Source: Aurantimonas aggregata (GTDB lineage: Bacteria > Pseudomonadota > Alphaproteobacteria > Rhizobiales > Rhizobiaceae). Taken from it: a stretch of DNA of 43,846 nt. Under the pieces are notes generated by a model, which saw only the letters and a program-made list of their open reading frames with translations, had not been told where the DNA came from and searched no databases. Position numbers and translations under genes: made by a program. Every line of letters starts with the position of its first letter. Within the stretch, counting starts at the first letter, position 1. Positions 8,439 to 16,118 of the stretch are shown here, one piece after another. Location: contig NZ_JAAAMJ010000023.1 of the NCBI RefSeq assembly GCF_010500835.1, forward strand, positions 1 through 43,846, written 5' to 3'.

Positions 8439-9923
8439 ATGACGACCAACGACGACATGCCGGAGAGCTTCCGTGGCGGCCAGGCGCCCGAGGAGAACCC
8501 CGTCCCCGCGAGCGTGCCCTTGCGCGCGGACGCGGACGACGCGGGCGACGCGGGCGCACAGGAGAAGAAGCCGCGGGGCAAGCCGAAGGCGGCCAAGACC
8601 GCCAAGGGCGGGAAGGCGGCGGAGACCGGAAAGGCGACTGTGGCGGCGAAGGCCGAGAGGGTGCGCAGGGAGCCGAAGGAGAAGAAGGAGAGCGGCCGGA
8701 GGCAGGCGAAGGAGAAGTTCGACATCACCTCGCTCCCGGTCGAGCGGCAGGCGAAGGTGATGAAGGGCATCGAGCGGGTGAACGTGCTCGGCCGCAAGAC
8801 CACCGAGAACATGCTCGACCTCGGCGAGACGGTGAACGACCTCGCCGTGGAGGTCGACAACCCCAACCACTGGCGGGACATCATCGAGACCAGCACCAGC
8901 TACGACTACAAGACGGCCGAGAACTGGCTGAAGGTGCACAACAAGTTCGCGTCCCGTCGGGCCGAGATCCTCCGGTGCAGCGTGACGCCGACCGTCCTCA
9001 TCGCCCTGCTCCCGGCGACCGACGAGCAGGTCGACACGGTGCTGGCATCCTTCGACGCGGGCAAGCGCCTCAAGGTGCGCGAGGTCAACGCCCTCGTCCG
9101 CGCCGGGTTGGAGAGCGTCGCCGCCTCGACTGCCCGCGGCGGGTCAAAGGGCCTGCGCAGCCTCGGCGCCGCCAGGCTGGGGCGCCAGCAGAAGACCGTC
9201 ACGGCCGCGCTGAAGGCGATCCGGCAGATGGTCGCCTCGGCGCTCGAGGCCGCCGCAACGAAGCGGCTGGAGAAGGGCAAGCTCGTCAAGGACGTCCTGC
9301 CGGTCGCCCGAGTGGCCCACGCCGAGCTGACCGAGATGGTCTGCGACATCGACCCGCGTTCGCTGTCGGGCAGCGCGTCGCTGCGGCACCTGCCGGTGGA
9401 GGACGAAGCCTGGGCGGAAGTCCTCGAACTCCTCGACACCATGACGACCGCGGAGGACTGGCCGGAGGCGACCGGGCTGAAGGCGTGGCTCAGCGGCAAG
9501 GTCATGAGCTTGCTCGCCTTCGCGCTCGACGGCGTCGAGAGCGGCACGGCCGTCGACGAGGCGATGGTGGAGACCACCGAGACCGAAGCGGCGGCTGAGG
9601 GGGCTTCGACCGGTGCGGTCGAGGTTGCCGTGGCCACGGACGTCGTGACAACGGCCGACGGCGGGTCGACGGACACGCCGATGAAGGAGGGGCCGACGTC
9701 GGATGTCGCCGAGGGCTCGACCAACGTCACCCCCCTGGCGTCGGCCGACAAGACCGCGGTGCCGAAAACGGCAGCGCAGCCGAACCCGGCCGCAGGGAAG
9801 GCCGGGTCGGCGCCCGCGACGATCCACGCGTTCCGCGGCAAGCGGCCCGGCGCGATCATCCCGGGCTTTCTGGCAGCCGAGACGCCCGGCGGCGCACCCG
9901 GCAAGCCCGACAACGCGGTCTGA
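8439..9923 (+). CDS. Predicted DNA-binding protein (DUF3102-like core)
   Basis: A 494-residue protein with a Lys/Ala-rich basic N-terminal tail (~90 residues), a central folded part and an acidic, Thr/Ala-rich C-terminal tail. The central segment LGETVNDLAVEV... NHWRDIIETSTSYDYKTAENWLKVHNKF resembles DUF3102-type modules of phage and plasmid proteins, which look like helix-turn-helix DNA binders; the following ~100 residues are helical. The start is firm: AGGAGA lies five bases before the ATG. Directly upstream are the 21-bp repeats, the obvious candidate target. A role in replication, partition or transcription of the element is inferred from this; it lacks the ParB signature motifs. Confidence 0.6.
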   Translation: MTTNDDMPESFRGGQAPEENPVPASVPLRADADDAGDAGAQEKKPRGKPKAAKTAKGGKAAETGKATVAAKAERVRREPKEKKESGRRQAKEKFDITSLPVERQAKVMKGIERVNVLGRKTTENMLDLGETVNDLAVEVDNPNHWRDIIETSTSYDYKTAENWLKVHNKFASRRAEILRCSVTPTVLIALLPATDEQVDTVLASFDAGKRLKVREVNALVRAGLESVAASTARGGSKGLRSLGAARLGRQQKTVTAALKAIRQMVASALEAAATKRLEKGKLVKDVLPVARVAHAELTEMVCDIDPRSLSGSASLRHLPVEDEAWAEVLELLDTMTTAEDWPEATGLKAWLSGKVMSLLAFALDGVESGTAVDEAMVETTETEAAAEGASTGAVEVAVATDVVTTADGGSTDTPMKEGPTSDVAEGSTNVTPLASADKTAVPKTAAQPNPAAGKAGSAPATIHAFRGKRPGAIIPGFLAAETPGGAPGKPDNAV

Positions 9924-10010
9924 TCTTCGTCATTCGACCATCGGGCCTCGCCGTCGCCGCACGGCGGGGCTCCGGACCCCTTCACCGATCCAACCTCGCA
10001 AGGCAGTCCT

Positions 10011-10409
10011 ATGACCGATCTGACATCGACACCGTCCCGGAAGCCGAAGCCGCCGAAGCGCGCCAAGGTCGACAGCGTGGCGCCAACGCCGCGTTCAGTG
10101 CGGCTTCAGCGCCAGGCCGAGTACCAGCGGGCCTATCGCGCCGAGCAGAAGCGCAGGCGGATCCCTTCGCGCGACGACGCGGCCCGGGTTGCCTTCCACT
10201 GGTTCGTCACCCTCATGTCGGACAAGGGCGACGAGGTCGGGCTTGCCAATATCCATCGCGAGATCGTTCGGCGCCTGGTCGAGCTCGGCTTCGACGAGGG
10301 AGGCGCCGATCGTCGGGTCAGTGATCTGTTCGAGCGCTATGAGAATGGCTGGACCTTCCAGGCGAAGCCGCATTTGCGCTCGGCGCCCAAGTCGGACCCG
10401 CTGTCCTGA
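10011..10409 (+). CDS. Small basic protein of unknown function
   Basis: A 132-residue protein, not recognised. The N-terminal half is very rich in Lys, Arg and Pro (PSRKPKPPKRAK; YRAEQKRRR), typical of nucleic acid contact; residues about 58-120 (DDAARVAFHWFVTLM to SDLFERYENGW) look like a compact helical domain. It follows the DUF3102-like gene by 87 bases on the same strand and probably belongs to the same transcription unit. The ATG at 10011 is preceded by a weak AAGGCAG. Confidence 0.65.
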   Translation: MTDLTSTPSRKPKPPKRAKVDSVAPTPRSVRLQRQAEYQRAYRAEQKRRRIPSRDDAARVAFHWFVTLMSDKGDEVGLANIHREIVRRLVELGFDEGGADRRVSDLFERYENGWTFQAKPHLRSAPKSDPLS

Positions 10410-10584
10410 CCGGGCACGACGGCCACTTCGAAACGGCATCAGCCGCCTGTGGTCCATCCACCCGGTTCACGCCGCCCAGCACGAGGTCAAGCTGTTTATG
10501 GATGGCAGTTGCCGAACAACCCCGGATGCCTAGAGGGGCAAACGCCCCCATAACTTCAGCAAACGCCGTTTGCCGTTGCAACGA

Positions 10585-11394
10585 TCATTCAGACGCCGCA
10601 GCCGCCGTTCGCTCGGCATCGACCGGATCGCAGAAATCATTTCCAGGGGCTGCCTTCAGACCAGTCGGCGATCCGGGTGAGACCGGCATCGACGCCACCC
10701 ACACCGGCTCGCACCGGAACGTCCCGACGAAGCCGCGCTCGCCGGCCTGACTGATCCGCAGCGTTCGGCTGGCCGGCACCCGCACGAGCCAGCCGAGCGC
10801 GAGCGAGCGGTCGAGGAGTGCAGCGCCGAGTTTGCCGGCCAGATGCGCGCGGCGCTCGCTCCAGTCGAGGCAGGTTCGGCAGAGCGGCCGCTTGCTGGCG
10901 TGGAGCGCGCCGACATCGATGCCGAAGTCCGAGAGGAAGCTGCGGCCGTCGTCGGAGACGATGCCGACGCCGTCCTCGATTTGGATGAGGCCTTGCCCCT
11001 GGAGCGCGTCGGCGATGGCGACGCCGAGCCGGCCCGCCAGATGATCGTAGCAGGAGCGCGCCAGCCGCATCGCCGCATCGCGAGGGCCGCGCACGCGGGA
11101 TGATGTGGCACCGCTGGATAGCGCCATCAGCCCTTCCAGCGCCTCGGCGATTTGCGGCGATGCCAAGCGGAAGTATCGGTGCCGTCCCTGCCGCTCGACG
11201 GCGACAAGGCCGCCGTCCCGCAGCCTGGAGAGATGGCCGCTGGCCGTCTGCGGCGTCACGCCGGCATAAGCGGCCAGTTCCCCGGCGGTCAGCGCCTCGC
11301 CGCCCATCAGCGCCGACAGCATGTTGGCGCGGGCGGGATCGCCCATCAGGAAGGCGTTTGCGGCAATGCCGCTGCCGGTCGGTGGATCGATCAT
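10585..11394 (-). CDS. ArsR-type winged-helix transcriptional repressor
   Basis: A 269-residue regulator. The N-terminal third is an ArsR winged helix: LMGDPARANMLSALMGG, then ELAAYAGVTPQTASGHLSRL (recognition helix) and GLVAVERQGRHRYFRL (wing). The longer C-terminal part has CRTCLDWSERRAHLAGKLGAAL, as in the larger ArsR-family proteins found next to transporters. It is divergent from an EamA-type exporter, with a perfect palindrome between them, so it probably represses both. The last ~20 residues (after GLKAAPGNDF) read through the GGAAATGATTTC word and may be an acquired tail. The start is ATG 11394; the frame is open upstream to 11490. Confidence 0.82.
   Translation of the reverse strand: MIDPPTGSGIAANAFLMGDPARANMLSALMGGEALTAGELAAYAGVTPQTASGHLSRLRDGGLVAVERQGRHRYFRLASPQIAEALEGLMALSSGATSSRVRGPRDAAMRLARSCYDHLAGRLGVAIADALQGQGLIQIEDGVGIVSDDGRSFLSDFGIDVGALHASKRPLCRTCLDWSERRAHLAGKLGAALLDRSLALGWLVRVPASRTLRISQAGERGFVGTFRCEPVWVASMPVSPGSPTGLKAAPGNDFCDPVDAERTAAAASE
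10631..10645 (-). repeat. Copy 2 of the GGAAATGATTTC word, inverted
   Basis: Reading on the minus strand, TGGAAATGATTTCTG is identical in all 15 bases to the copy at 2223-2237. It lies inside the 3' end of the arsR-type gene, 222 bases after the last gene of the left block. Confidence 0.7.
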
Positions 11395-11438
11395 GAAAGG
11401 CAGGATAGGTGGCGCGGCGCGGCTTGTCAGGAGGCGAC

Positions 11439-11458
11439 GCTTCGGTGAATACCGAAGC
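11439..11458. promoter_or_regulatory. Probable ArsR operator
   Basis: GCTTCGGTGAATACCGAAGC is a perfect 8+4+8 inverted repeat in the divergent gap between the ArsR-type repressor (ATG 11394) and the EamA exporter (ATG 11527). Position and symmetry are those of a dimeric winged-helix repressor site covering both promoters. Confidence 0.75.
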
Positions 11459-11526
11459 ATCGGGACGGGTGACGTTATAGCTTCCGCCATCGTCGACCCT
11501 CCTCCTCAAGACCTGAAAGATTCCCC

Positions 11527-12432
11527 ATGGCGGACCATCCCCCGCGCCTTGCCATCAGCCTCGTGATGCTGCTCGCCCTCGCCACGCTCTGGGGCGCGTC
11601 CTACACGTTCATCAAGGTGGGCGTCGCCACCATCCCGCCGATCACGCTCATCGCCGTGCGCACGCTGATCGCCGGCCTGTTGTTGCTGCTTATCCTGCGC
11701 ATGCGCGGGCTTCGGCTGCCGACGGACTCCCGAAATATCCAGCGCTTCCTCGTTCAGGCTTGCCTCAACGCCGTGCTGCCTTTCACGCTGATCGCCTGGG
11801 GCGAGCAGTATGTCGATGCCGGGCTGGCCGTGATCCTCAGCTCCCTCAGCCCCGTCTTCGCCTTTCTGATCAATGCCCTGGTGACGCGCCAGGAGGCCGT
11901 AACGGGGCCGAAGATGTTCGGCGTCATGGTCGGCCTCCTCGGTATCGCCCTCATCATCGGCCCTTCCGCGCTCGCCGGCTTCGGTACGGCGCTGGCGGCG
12001 CAGTTGGCGATCGTCCTGGCGACCCTTGCCTATGGCGGCGCGGCGAACTTCGGGCGGACCTTCCGCGATCTCGATCCGATGATGCCGGCGGCGGGATCGC
12101 TGATCTGGGGCGCGGCGATCCTCATCCCGGTCAGCCTCGTCGTCGACCAGCCCTGGACGCTGGCGCCGTCGCAGGAGTCGATCCTCGCGCTGCTGGCCCT
12201 GTCGGTGTTCTCAACGGCGCTGGCCTTCGTCATCTACTTCACCCTGCTCCAGCGTCTCGGGTCGGTGGGCACCACGGCGCAGGCCTATCTGCGGGTGCCG
12301 ATCGGCGTCGGCATCGGCATCGTCTTTCTCGGCGAGGTGCCGCAGCCGAGCGCCTGGCTCGGGCTCGTCTTCGTCGTGGTCAGCGTGGTTGCGATGACGC
12401 TGCCGGCGGGGCGGCGGTTGCGTTCGGCGTGA
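11527..12432 (+). CDS. EamA/DMT-family exporter
   Basis: A 301-residue inner-membrane protein with ten hydrophobic segments in two EamA repeats (about residues 10-140 and 155-295). The opening LALATLWGASYTFIKVG and the later LSSLSPVFAFLINAL are typical of drug/metabolite transporters. It likely exports a small metabolite or toxicant; the substrate cannot be read from sequence. It is transcribed divergently from the ArsR-type gene, whose palindromic site lies 69 bases before the ATG, so expression is probably induced by a ligand of that repressor. Confidence 0.88.
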   Translation: MADHPPRLAISLVMLLALATLWGASYTFIKVGVATIPPITLIAVRTLIAGLLLLLILRMRGLRLPTDSRNIQRFLVQACLNAVLPFTLIAWGEQYVDAGLAVILSSLSPVFAFLINALVTRQEAVTGPKMFGVMVGLLGIALIIGPSALAGFGTALAAQLAIVLATLAYGGAANFGRTFRDLDPMMPAAGSLIWGAAILIPVSLVVDQPWTLAPSQESILALLALSVFSTALAFVIYFTLLQRLGSVGTTAQAYLRVPIGVGIGIVFLGEVPQPSAWLGLVFVVVSVVAMTLPAGRRLRSA

Positions 12433-12461
12433 TGCGGGCCAAAAACGGCTGCCCCATCAGC

Positions 12462-12474
12462 GGAAATGATTTCT
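12462..12474 (+). repeat. Copy 3 of the GGAAATGATTTC word
   Basis: GGAAATGATTTCT, 30 bases after the exporter stop codon and opposite in orientation to copy 2 at 10631-10645. Copies 2 and 3 therefore bracket the ArsR-EamA module. Confidence 0.65.
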
Positions 12475-12660
12475 AAGACAGAGGGAGGTCAGCTTCGCGC
12501 CCATCGCAGACGTTCAGGCAATATTTGCCCTCGCCTAACAGCGGACGTTGCGCCCGAGAGCCTGAAACGCAGGTGAACGTTTGCAAGTCGGTTGTGCGTC
12601 CATCTCCACTGCTAGAAGCAGCAGTATGGCTTGCCGAGGATATTCGAGCGCCATCTCTCA

Positions 12661-13588
12661 GAGCCTGAGCGAAAAGGAGTTGAGCGATATCAGCAGATGT
12701 GATTCCCATTCGTTGTCGAGACGATGAGGAATCGAGATAGCCTGGGATGATACCGCTCGACTTGAGCATAGCCGCAGGTACGTTCGCTACCCAATCGATT
12801 TGACGGTGAGGGAGTGGGCGCTGGTCGCGCCGCTGCTCCCGCCGGCCAAGCTCGGCGGCAGGCCGCGGACGACCTGTCTGAGAGAGGAGCTGAACGCCAT
12901 CCTCTACATCGCGTCGAGTGGTTGCCAGTGGCGGATGCTTCCTGCCGATTTTCCGCCGGCCTCCACGGTTCGCGGCTATTGCTACGAGTGGCGTGACAGC
13001 GCTCTGCTTTCGACGATCAACGGCCTTCTGGTGATCGGTGCTCGTGAACTGGAAGAGCGCCAAGCCAGCCCGACCGCCGGGGTGATCAATAGCCAAAGTG
13101 TCAAACCACTGAAAGCGGCGGGGGATCGCGGTTATGATGCTGGCAAGCAAGTCAAAAGGCGCAAGCGCCACATCGTGACTGACACGTTGGGTCTGCTGCT
13201 GACGGGCGTCATCCATGCCGCCGACATTCAAGATCGCGACGGCGCCACGATCGTGCTGAAGTCCCTGCGTTATCGCTTTCCGTGGCTGCGCCACATCTTC
13301 GCCGATAGCGGCTATGCAGGCGAAAAGCTGCGGCGCTCGCTCCGCGGACACGGAAACTGGACACTCGAGATCATCAAGCGATCAGACACCGCCAAAGGCT
13401 TCGAGGTTCTGCCGCGCCGCTGGGTGGTCGAGAGGACCTTCGCCTGGCTCGGCCGATGCCGCCGTCTCGCCAAGGATTGGGAGCGATCAATCGAAAGCGA
13501 CCGCCTGGCCCCTCGTGGCCAGCATACGCATGCTCACGAGGAGCATCGCAAGATACTGCATCTGCTCGTGAACTTTTGAATCAGGCTC
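12661..13588 (+). mobile_element. Decayed IS5-family insertion sequence
   Basis: The element is bounded by inverted ends starting GAGCCTGA: left at 12661, right as TCAGGCTC ending at 13588. The first 16 bases of the two ends match at 13 positions. About 76 bases separate the left end from the transposase start region. No flanking target duplication is visible (TCTCA against TTAGG), which fits an old insertion. The single transposase gene inside is broken. Confidence 0.7.
12737..13579 (+). pseudogene. IS5-family transposase, inactivated
   Basis: Clear similarity to IS5-family DDE transposases: LTVREWALVAPLLPPAKLGGRPRTT, CQWRMLP, GYDAGK, KRRKRHIVTDTLG, ADSGYAG and RRWVVERTFAWLGRCRRLAKDWE. Three lesions are visible. 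The expected start codon is ATA at 12737 (IAWDDTARLEHSRRY follows in frame). The first catalytic Asp of the usual VIDSQSVK is Asn (VINSQSVK). After WERSIES (about 13,490-13,500) the reading frame shifts; the expected tail (ATAWPLVASIRMLTRSIARYC) continues in another frame to 13571. The second Asp and the Glu are kept. Initiation from TTG 12800 would give a 259-residue product lacking the true ends. Confidence 0.85.
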
Positions 13589-13683
13589 TTAGGCCCCGAC
13601 CGAGTGATTTTTCTAGTATCGCAGTAGGTCCCCTCATTGCGGCATCAGGTGTCGGAAGCGCTCATTGGCCGCAGGGCCGCATA

Positions 13684-13708
13684 GGAACGGCATCTGCCGC
13701 ACCCCGTT
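13684..13708 (+). promoter_or_regulatory. EcfG-type general-stress promoter before the dehydrogenase
   Basis: GGAAC at 13684-13688, a 16-base spacer and CGTT at 13705-13708 fit exactly the -35/-10 pattern (GGAAC-N16/17-CGTT) known for the alphaproteobacterial general stress sigma factor EcfG. It lies 43 bases before the start codon at 13752, between the decayed insertion sequence and the gene. Confidence 0.65.
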
Positions 13709-13751
13709 CGACGGTCCGAGCGCCCGACCCCTGGGCGGAGGGGATCAATCG

Positions 13752-14861
13752 ATGATGAACACCAGATCAGCCGCTTTCGCGACGGCGCCCGACGAGCGGA
13801 TGAACCACGTGAAGGCACCGTTTGGATCCCCTCGTTCGCGAAGGGGCCGATCCGTATCGGCCGCCGGACGTCGACTTGCCGGACAGGTCGTCGTCATAAC
13901 GGGCGCGAGCTCGGGTATCGGGTTGCTGGCGGCCAGGCAGGCGGCGGCGGAGGGAGCGTCGGTCGTCCTTGTGTCCAGGGACGCCGCTGTGCTCGATCGG
14001 ATAGCCGCCGCGATCGGGAGCGACGGCGGCCGGGCTCTGGCGGTCAAGGCTGATGTTTCCGTGGAGAGCGACGTCGAGGCCGTGGTGGCGGCGTCGGTCG
14101 CGCGTTTCGGTCGGATCGACACGTGGGTGAACAATGCCGGAATCGCCGCCTATAGCACGCTCGTCGACCTGCCGATCGAGGTTCACCGCCGCCTGTTCGA
14201 GACCAACTACTGGGGCCTCGTGTACGGCTCGCTCGCGGCCGTCCGGCACTTCCGGAGCCGCCCCGGGGGTGGCCGGCTCATCAACATCGGATCGGTGAAC
14301 TCTGATGTCGCGATCCCCTTCCTGAGCGCCTACTCCGCGACGAAGCACGCGGTAAAGGGTTTCAACGACGCGCTCCGGCGCGAACTGCTTACCTCCGACC
14401 GGGACGTGTCTGTAACGCTGATCAAGCCTTCGGGCATCGCGACGTCGTTTCCCCAGCACGCGAGGAATTTCCTCGACGCCGAGCCGCGGGTCGCGCCGCC
14501 GCTCTATGCGCCGGAGATCGTCGCCGACGCCATCGTCCACGCTGCCGCGCACGGCCCTCGCGAGATCGTCGTCGGCGCCGTCGGGCCGGCGCTTTCGATA
14601 CCGCAGGCGTTGTTCCCGAGGCTCGTCGATCGGCTGCTGGCGATCACGGTGCCGCAGCTCTCGAAGTCCAGCCATCCGCGCACGCTCACCGATAACCTGG
14701 AGTCGCCGTCAGGCGGTGCGGAAACTCACTATCGGTATTTTCCGGGCTTGCCCGTAAGCCCTTACACGGCCGCCCAGAAGCATCCCGTGATGGCCGCCGC
14801 CATTGCGCTGGCCGTCGGAGCGGCGGCGTGGTGGATCGCAGCGGCTCGCAGTCGGCGGTAG
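13752..14861 (+). CDS. Short-chain dehydrogenase/reductase with C-terminal membrane segment
   Basis: A 369-residue classical SDR. It has the dinucleotide motif TGASSGIG (residues 50-57), NNAG (127-130), catalytic Ser181 and YSATK with Tyr194 and Lys198. It should oxidise or reduce an alcohol/ketone with NAD(P); the substrate is unknown. It is longer than the usual ~250 residues: about 40 extra at the N-terminus and a C-terminal extension with a hydrophobic segment (VMAAAIALAVGAAAWWIAA), suggesting membrane anchoring. Two ATGs follow each other at 13752 and 13755. The upstream EcfG-type promoter suggests induction in general stress. Confidence 0.88.
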   Translation: MMNTRSAAFATAPDERMNHVKAPFGSPRSRRGRSVSAAGRRLAGQVVVITGASSGIGLLAARQAAAEGASVVLVSRDAAVLDRIAAAIGSDGGRALAVKADVSVESDVEAVVAASVARFGRIDTWVNNAGIAAYSTLVDLPIEVHRRLFETNYWGLVYGSLAAVRHFRSRPGGGRLINIGSVNSDVAIPFLSAYSATKHAVKGFNDALRRELLTSDRDVSVTLIKPSGIATSFPQHARNFLDAEPRVAPPLYAPEIVADAIVHAAAHGPREIVVGAVGPALSIPQALFPRLVDRLLAITVPQLSKSSHPRTLTDNLESPSGGAETHYRYFPGLPVSPYTAAQKHPVMAAAIALAVGAAAWWIAAARSRR

Positions 14862-15026
14862 CGTCCGCTGCCCCAGAGCCCAGCCGGCGAGGCATGCCGT
14901 GCCGGAGACGGCGATTCGCGGCTGCCACGCGCGTCCTCGATCGGTTGTTCGCGCCGGCCTCGTCGGTGCAGTTTCTGGCGAGCGGACTGATCCCGACGAG
15001 GCTGCCTAAGAGCAGCCGGGGTCTTA

Positions 15027-15344
15027 TCAGCGGAGGTTCGGCGCGCTCCAACCAGTAGCCTCGTCGAGCCAAACCTTCTGGCTTCGCTTGTCGTAGATGC
15101 AGAGCATCTTGCCCTTGGTGCCTTTGAGGGCCCTCTGAGGAAAGACACCGGTGACCAGCGTCGCCACCTTGTTCAGCGTGTCGTCAAAGAGCACCAGCTC
15201 GGACACGTGAGCATGTTTCAGTCCGCTTGCCGCAGCGCATTTCTCGGCGACCGCCAGGTTGAGACTTGCCCAGGCATCGTCGGACGACGCATGCGCGGCA
15301 GTCGTCGCCAGCAGGAATGGAAGGGCGATTGGGATTAGGCGCAT
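15027..15344 (-). CDS. Small secreted protein of unknown function
   Basis: A 105-residue protein with a clear signal peptide (MRLIPIALPFLLATTAAHA, cleavage likely after AHA). The mature part has two cysteines (KCAAAS and MLCIYD) and a pattern LVTGVFPQRALKGTKGKMLCIYDK that I do not recognise. Predicted periplasmic. It is divergent from the GFA-family gene and its start at 15344 lies after a hydrophilic AT-poor leader with no strong ribosome binding site. Confidence 0.7.
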   Translation of the reverse strand: MRLIPIALPFLLATTAAHASSDDAWASLNLAVAEKCAAASGLKHAHVSELVLFDDTLNKVATLVTGVFPQRALKGTKGKMLCIYDKRSQKVWLDEATGWSAPNLR

Positions 15345-15532
15345 CGGTGAATTCCCTGTCGGCGGTTGGCGCAGCCCCCGCGTCGGCCACGAATTGCACT
15401 AAAGTCGTTTGAGCAAACAGCGTGTCGGTCGTATGGCGGAGTTGATGCGGTAGGAGCCACTGCCGACTAAAGGGCACTGGGCGCTTCCAGTCCTTGCTCC
15501 CGTTGCTACCTACTCCGGGGAGGAGAGGTGGC

Positions 15533-15925
15533 ATGACGGTCAGGACAGGTGGTTGCAACTGCGGCGCGGTCCGCCTCGAGATACGCGGCGAGCCGATACG
15601 CGTCGGCCTTTGCCATTGCAGGGTCTGCCGCAAGGAGACGGGAGGCCCCTATCTAGCTTTCGTCGTCTTCGAGGATGCGGCTGTCACCGCCACTGGCGAG
15701 ACCCGGAGCTGGGCCGACGACTTCGTACAGCGCCACTTCTGCTCGAGCTGCGGATCGAGGCTCTTCAGCGTCGAGGGCAACGGCGAGGTCGAGGTGCGAC
15801 TAGGGTGCCTCGACGCCGCGCCCACGGATCTGGCGCCGACCTACGAGAACTGGGTGGTCCATCGGGAGAGCTGGCTTCCGGAGCTGCCGGGAGCCGGACA
15901 AAACGAGCGGGATCGAAACGCCTGA
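15533..15925 (+). CDS. GFA-family zinc-binding protein
   Basis: A 130-residue protein of the GFA family (related to glutathione-dependent formaldehyde-activating enzyme). All expected zinc ligands are present: CNCG (Cys8, Cys10), CHCRVC (Cys27, Cys29, Cys32) and CSSC (Cys70, Cys73). Most family members of this size have no proven reaction, so a formaldehyde role is not implied. The ATG at 15533 is preceded by GGGGAGGAGAG at suitable distance, which is why the longer open frame from 15494 is not used. Confidence 0.85.
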   Translation: MTVRTGGCNCGAVRLEIRGEPIRVGLCHCRVCRKETGGPYLAFVVFEDAAVTATGETRSWADDFVQRHFCSSCGSRLFSVEGNGEVEVRLGCLDAAPTDLAPTYENWVVHRESWLPELPGAGQNERDRNA

Positions 15926-16118
15926 GGGAGATCTCGCACTCAATCCCGAGCGCGCGCGACATTGCCTTGTTCTGGGGGGGGGCGACCAAAGTGCTCGCCA
16001 TAGCCGCACATCCGTCCCCTCGATGCAGTTCGTGGAAGAGCCGAACTGGGAGCCCGTCGTGTAGGCCCCTCTCTATATAGCCACATCGAAACCCTTCGCT
16101 CTCACCTGCCGAAGCGGG

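Noticed and set aside
8324-9598. 424-codon plus-strand frame
   Set aside because: Shifted frame of the DUF3102-like gene; extreme Arg/Gly/Glu content and no plausible start, whereas the 8439 frame has a firm AGGAGA site.
8439-9923. ParB partition protein
   Set aside because: The protein lacks the ParB/Srx nuclease motif (GERRxxA) and a ParA partner is not present, so only a general DNA-binding call is made.
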